NCBI RefSeq assembly: GCF_001517085.1
Contig: NZ_LRAC01000124.1
Span: forward strand, 248,001 to 312,000
Direction: 5' to 3'
DNA length: 64,000 nucleotides
Source of the DNA: Paenibacillus sp. DMB5
GTDB taxonomy: Bacteria > Bacillota > Bacilli > Paenibacillales > Paenibacillaceae
Position 1 is the first letter of the stretch, and every line of letters starts with the position of its first letter. Below, piece after piece: positions 62,875 to 64,000 of the stretch. Made by a program: the position numbers and the translations under genes. The notes beneath the pieces were generated by a model. It saw only the letters and a list, made by a program, of their open reading frames with translations, was not told where the DNA came from and ran no database searches.

Positions 62875-62917
62875 TCCGGTGCGGATAACAGCCGATCTAA
62901 AGCTGCTCCGCACCGGA
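62875..62917 (+). other. Intercistronic hairpin in the sugar ABC operon
   Basis: TCCGGTGCGGA (62875-62885) pairs perfectly with TCCGCACCGGA (62907-62917). With no T run, it probably stabilises the binding-protein mRNA or attenuates expression of the permeases. Confidence 0.6.
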
Positions 62918-62966
62918 TTGTAATGGGCCTAGATAAAAGAATCTGCTTGATCTGGAGGCGGGAAAG

Positions 62967-63857
62967 ATGAAAGTACTTAAGGTGCCAGCGCGTACAATAG
63001 CCGTCTTCGTATTGCCGTGTCTGCTCTTATATGTGTGCCTTGTGTTCATACCCATACTGGTATCCGTATATACAGGTCTGCTGAAATGGGACGGCTTGTC
63101 GGCCGCGACGTTTATCGGGCTTGGCAATTTCAAGGATATGTTCTTTAATGATCCTGTGTTCTGGCCTTCCGTAAAAAGAACCCTGCTGTACGCCGTTGCT
63201 TCCATGGTGGAAATTCCGCTGTGTCTGCTCATGGCGATTCTGCTGAACCGTTATTTGCGCAGAGGCAATACACTGGTGTCGATCTATTTTACACCGGTCA
63301 TTCTGTCTGTCGTCATCATTGGACAACTGTGGAAAACCGTCTACAATCCTACCTCCATGGGCGGTATGCTGAACGGTGTGCTGGTCTCCCTGGGGCTGGA
63401 AAGCTGGACGCATAACTGGCTGACGGAGCCGCAAATTGCGATGTACGCCCTGTATTTCGTATCCCTTTGGCAATACTTCGGCTATCATCTGCTGATTCAA
63501 TATACAGGTGTGCAAAATATTCCCGATGAGCTCTATGAAGCAGCTAGAATCGACGGGGCAGACGGCTTCAAGGCCGACCGTTACATCACCCTTCCGCTGA
63601 TTGTCCCGATTTTCAAAATATCGATTGTGCTTGCTTTTATCGGCTCGCTGCAGGCCTTTGATCTGGTTATGGTCATGACTGCCGGCGGTCCGGCACATGC
63701 CACTGATGTCATTTCCACGCACATGTACAACAGCTCGTTCGGCTCCTTTAAATACGGCTACGGCAGTGCGATCGCGACCTTCCTCGTTGTGGTATGCCTG
63801 GTCTTCACCGGCTTTATCAATATGATTTTTAACAGAATCGACCGTAAATTCAATTAG
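62967..63857 (+). CDS. Sugar ABC transporter permease, MalF type
   Basis: A 296-residue permease with six membrane segments and the EAA loop YEAARIDGADGFKADRYITLP, typical of CUT1 carbohydrate importers. GGCGGGAAAG lies before the ATG. It pairs with the permease that follows. Confidence 0.92.
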   Translation: MKVLKVPARTIAVFVLPCLLLYVCLVFIPILVSVYTGLLKWDGLSAATFIGLGNFKDMFFNDPVFWPSVKRTLLYAVASMVEIPLCLLMAILLNRYLRRGNTLVSIYFTPVILSVVIIGQLWKTVYNPTSMGGMLNGVLVSLGLESWTHNWLTEPQIAMYALYFVSLWQYFGYHLLIQYTGVQNIPDELYEAARIDGADGFKADRYITLPLIVPIFKISIVLAFIGSLQAFDLVMVMTAGGPAHATDVISTHMYNSSFGSFKYGYGSAIATFLVVVCLVFTGFINMIFNRIDRKFN

Positions 63858-63874
63858 ACAAGGGGTGCACGGTG

Positions 63875-64000
63875 ATGCAAACATTCAAAAAAGGAATCGT
63901 GTATCTGCTGTTCGCCATTCCTGTAGTAACCCAGCTGTATCCGCTGCTGTGGCTGCTATTATACTCACTCAAGACGAATGAAGAGATTATGGACGGTAGC
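63875..64000 (+). CDS. Sugar ABC transporter permease, MalG type (partial)
   Basis: The first 42 codons of the second permease, cut by the window end: a membrane segment (VYLLFAIPVVTQLYPLLWLL) followed by YSLKTNEEIM, which matches the MalG-type N-terminus. The ATG lies 17 bases after the stop of the first permease, with AAGGGG upstream. Confidence 0.85.
   Translation, partial: MQTFKKGIVYLLFAIPVVTQLYPLLWLLLYSLKTNEEIMDGS

Overview
The window reads as chromosomal DNA of a spore-forming Firmicute, most likely Paenibacillus or a close relative. The evidence is strong AGGAGG ribosome sites with many TTG and GTG starts, intrinsic terminators after most units, a cwlJ-gerQ spore germination pair, a YfnA-type permease, KimA under a c-di-AMP riboswitch, and preQ1-controlled queuosine genes. 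I found no rRNA, tRNA, CRISPR array, complete insertion sequence or prophage.

Layout. 0-11.5 kb: a small repeat-bearing protein, a hisC remnant with an internal deletion, an esterase, a YjeH-like permease divergent from a LysR gene that is coupled to a tyrosine recombinase, a GH113-like glycosidase, L-lactate dehydrogenase, an amino acid permease and a frameshifted BNR-type lipoprotein. 11.6-19 kb: a PPOX flavoprotein, a small Cys-rich protein behind a perfect FNR/CRP-type palindrome, a DUF2500 protein, a frameshifted SDR, cwlJ, gerQ, a CNNM/CorC-type protein preceded by a possible leader ORF, and an MHYT-PAS histidine kinase. 19-22.7 kb: bdbD-bdbC and the c-di-AMP riboswitch with kimA. 22.7-28 kb: ferric siderophore uptake (binding protein, two permeases, ATPase, FhuF-type reductase) with Fur-like sites. 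28-33 kb: murB, a ZIP transporter, and preQ1 riboswitch-queF-queC-queD-queE. 33-38.7 kb: single metabolic and transport genes and a frameshifted LysR gene. 39-42.7 kb: pstS-pstC-pstA-pstB. 42.7-45 kb: an MBL-TetR-AlkZ-like operon with a double palindrome on its promoter. 45-55 kb: two tandem M29 aminopeptidases, a TrkH-type K+ channel, VOC and GNAT proteins, a second CNNM protein, DUF1836 and MFS genes. 55.5-60.8 kb: three coupled genes, TerB_N/TerB_C protein, DUF2791 (BrxD-like) P-loop ATPase and Lhr-like helicase. 61-64 kb: a repeat-rich spacer, then a sugar ABC transporter cut by the window end.

The strongest candidate for an under-described system is the TerB-DUF2791-helicase operon: two of its parts resemble the BrxD/BrxHI accessory proteins of BREX phage defence, but no PglX, PglZ or other BREX core gene is present. 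A second theme is data quality or gene decay. Five genes each carry one single-base loss in a G or C run (about 11340, 13404, 38307, 50216 and 57951), and in each the protein continues in the next frame. That pattern fits sequencing or assembly error at least as well as true pseudogenes, so those five should be treated as possibly intact. The hisC deletion is a different kind of event and looks real.
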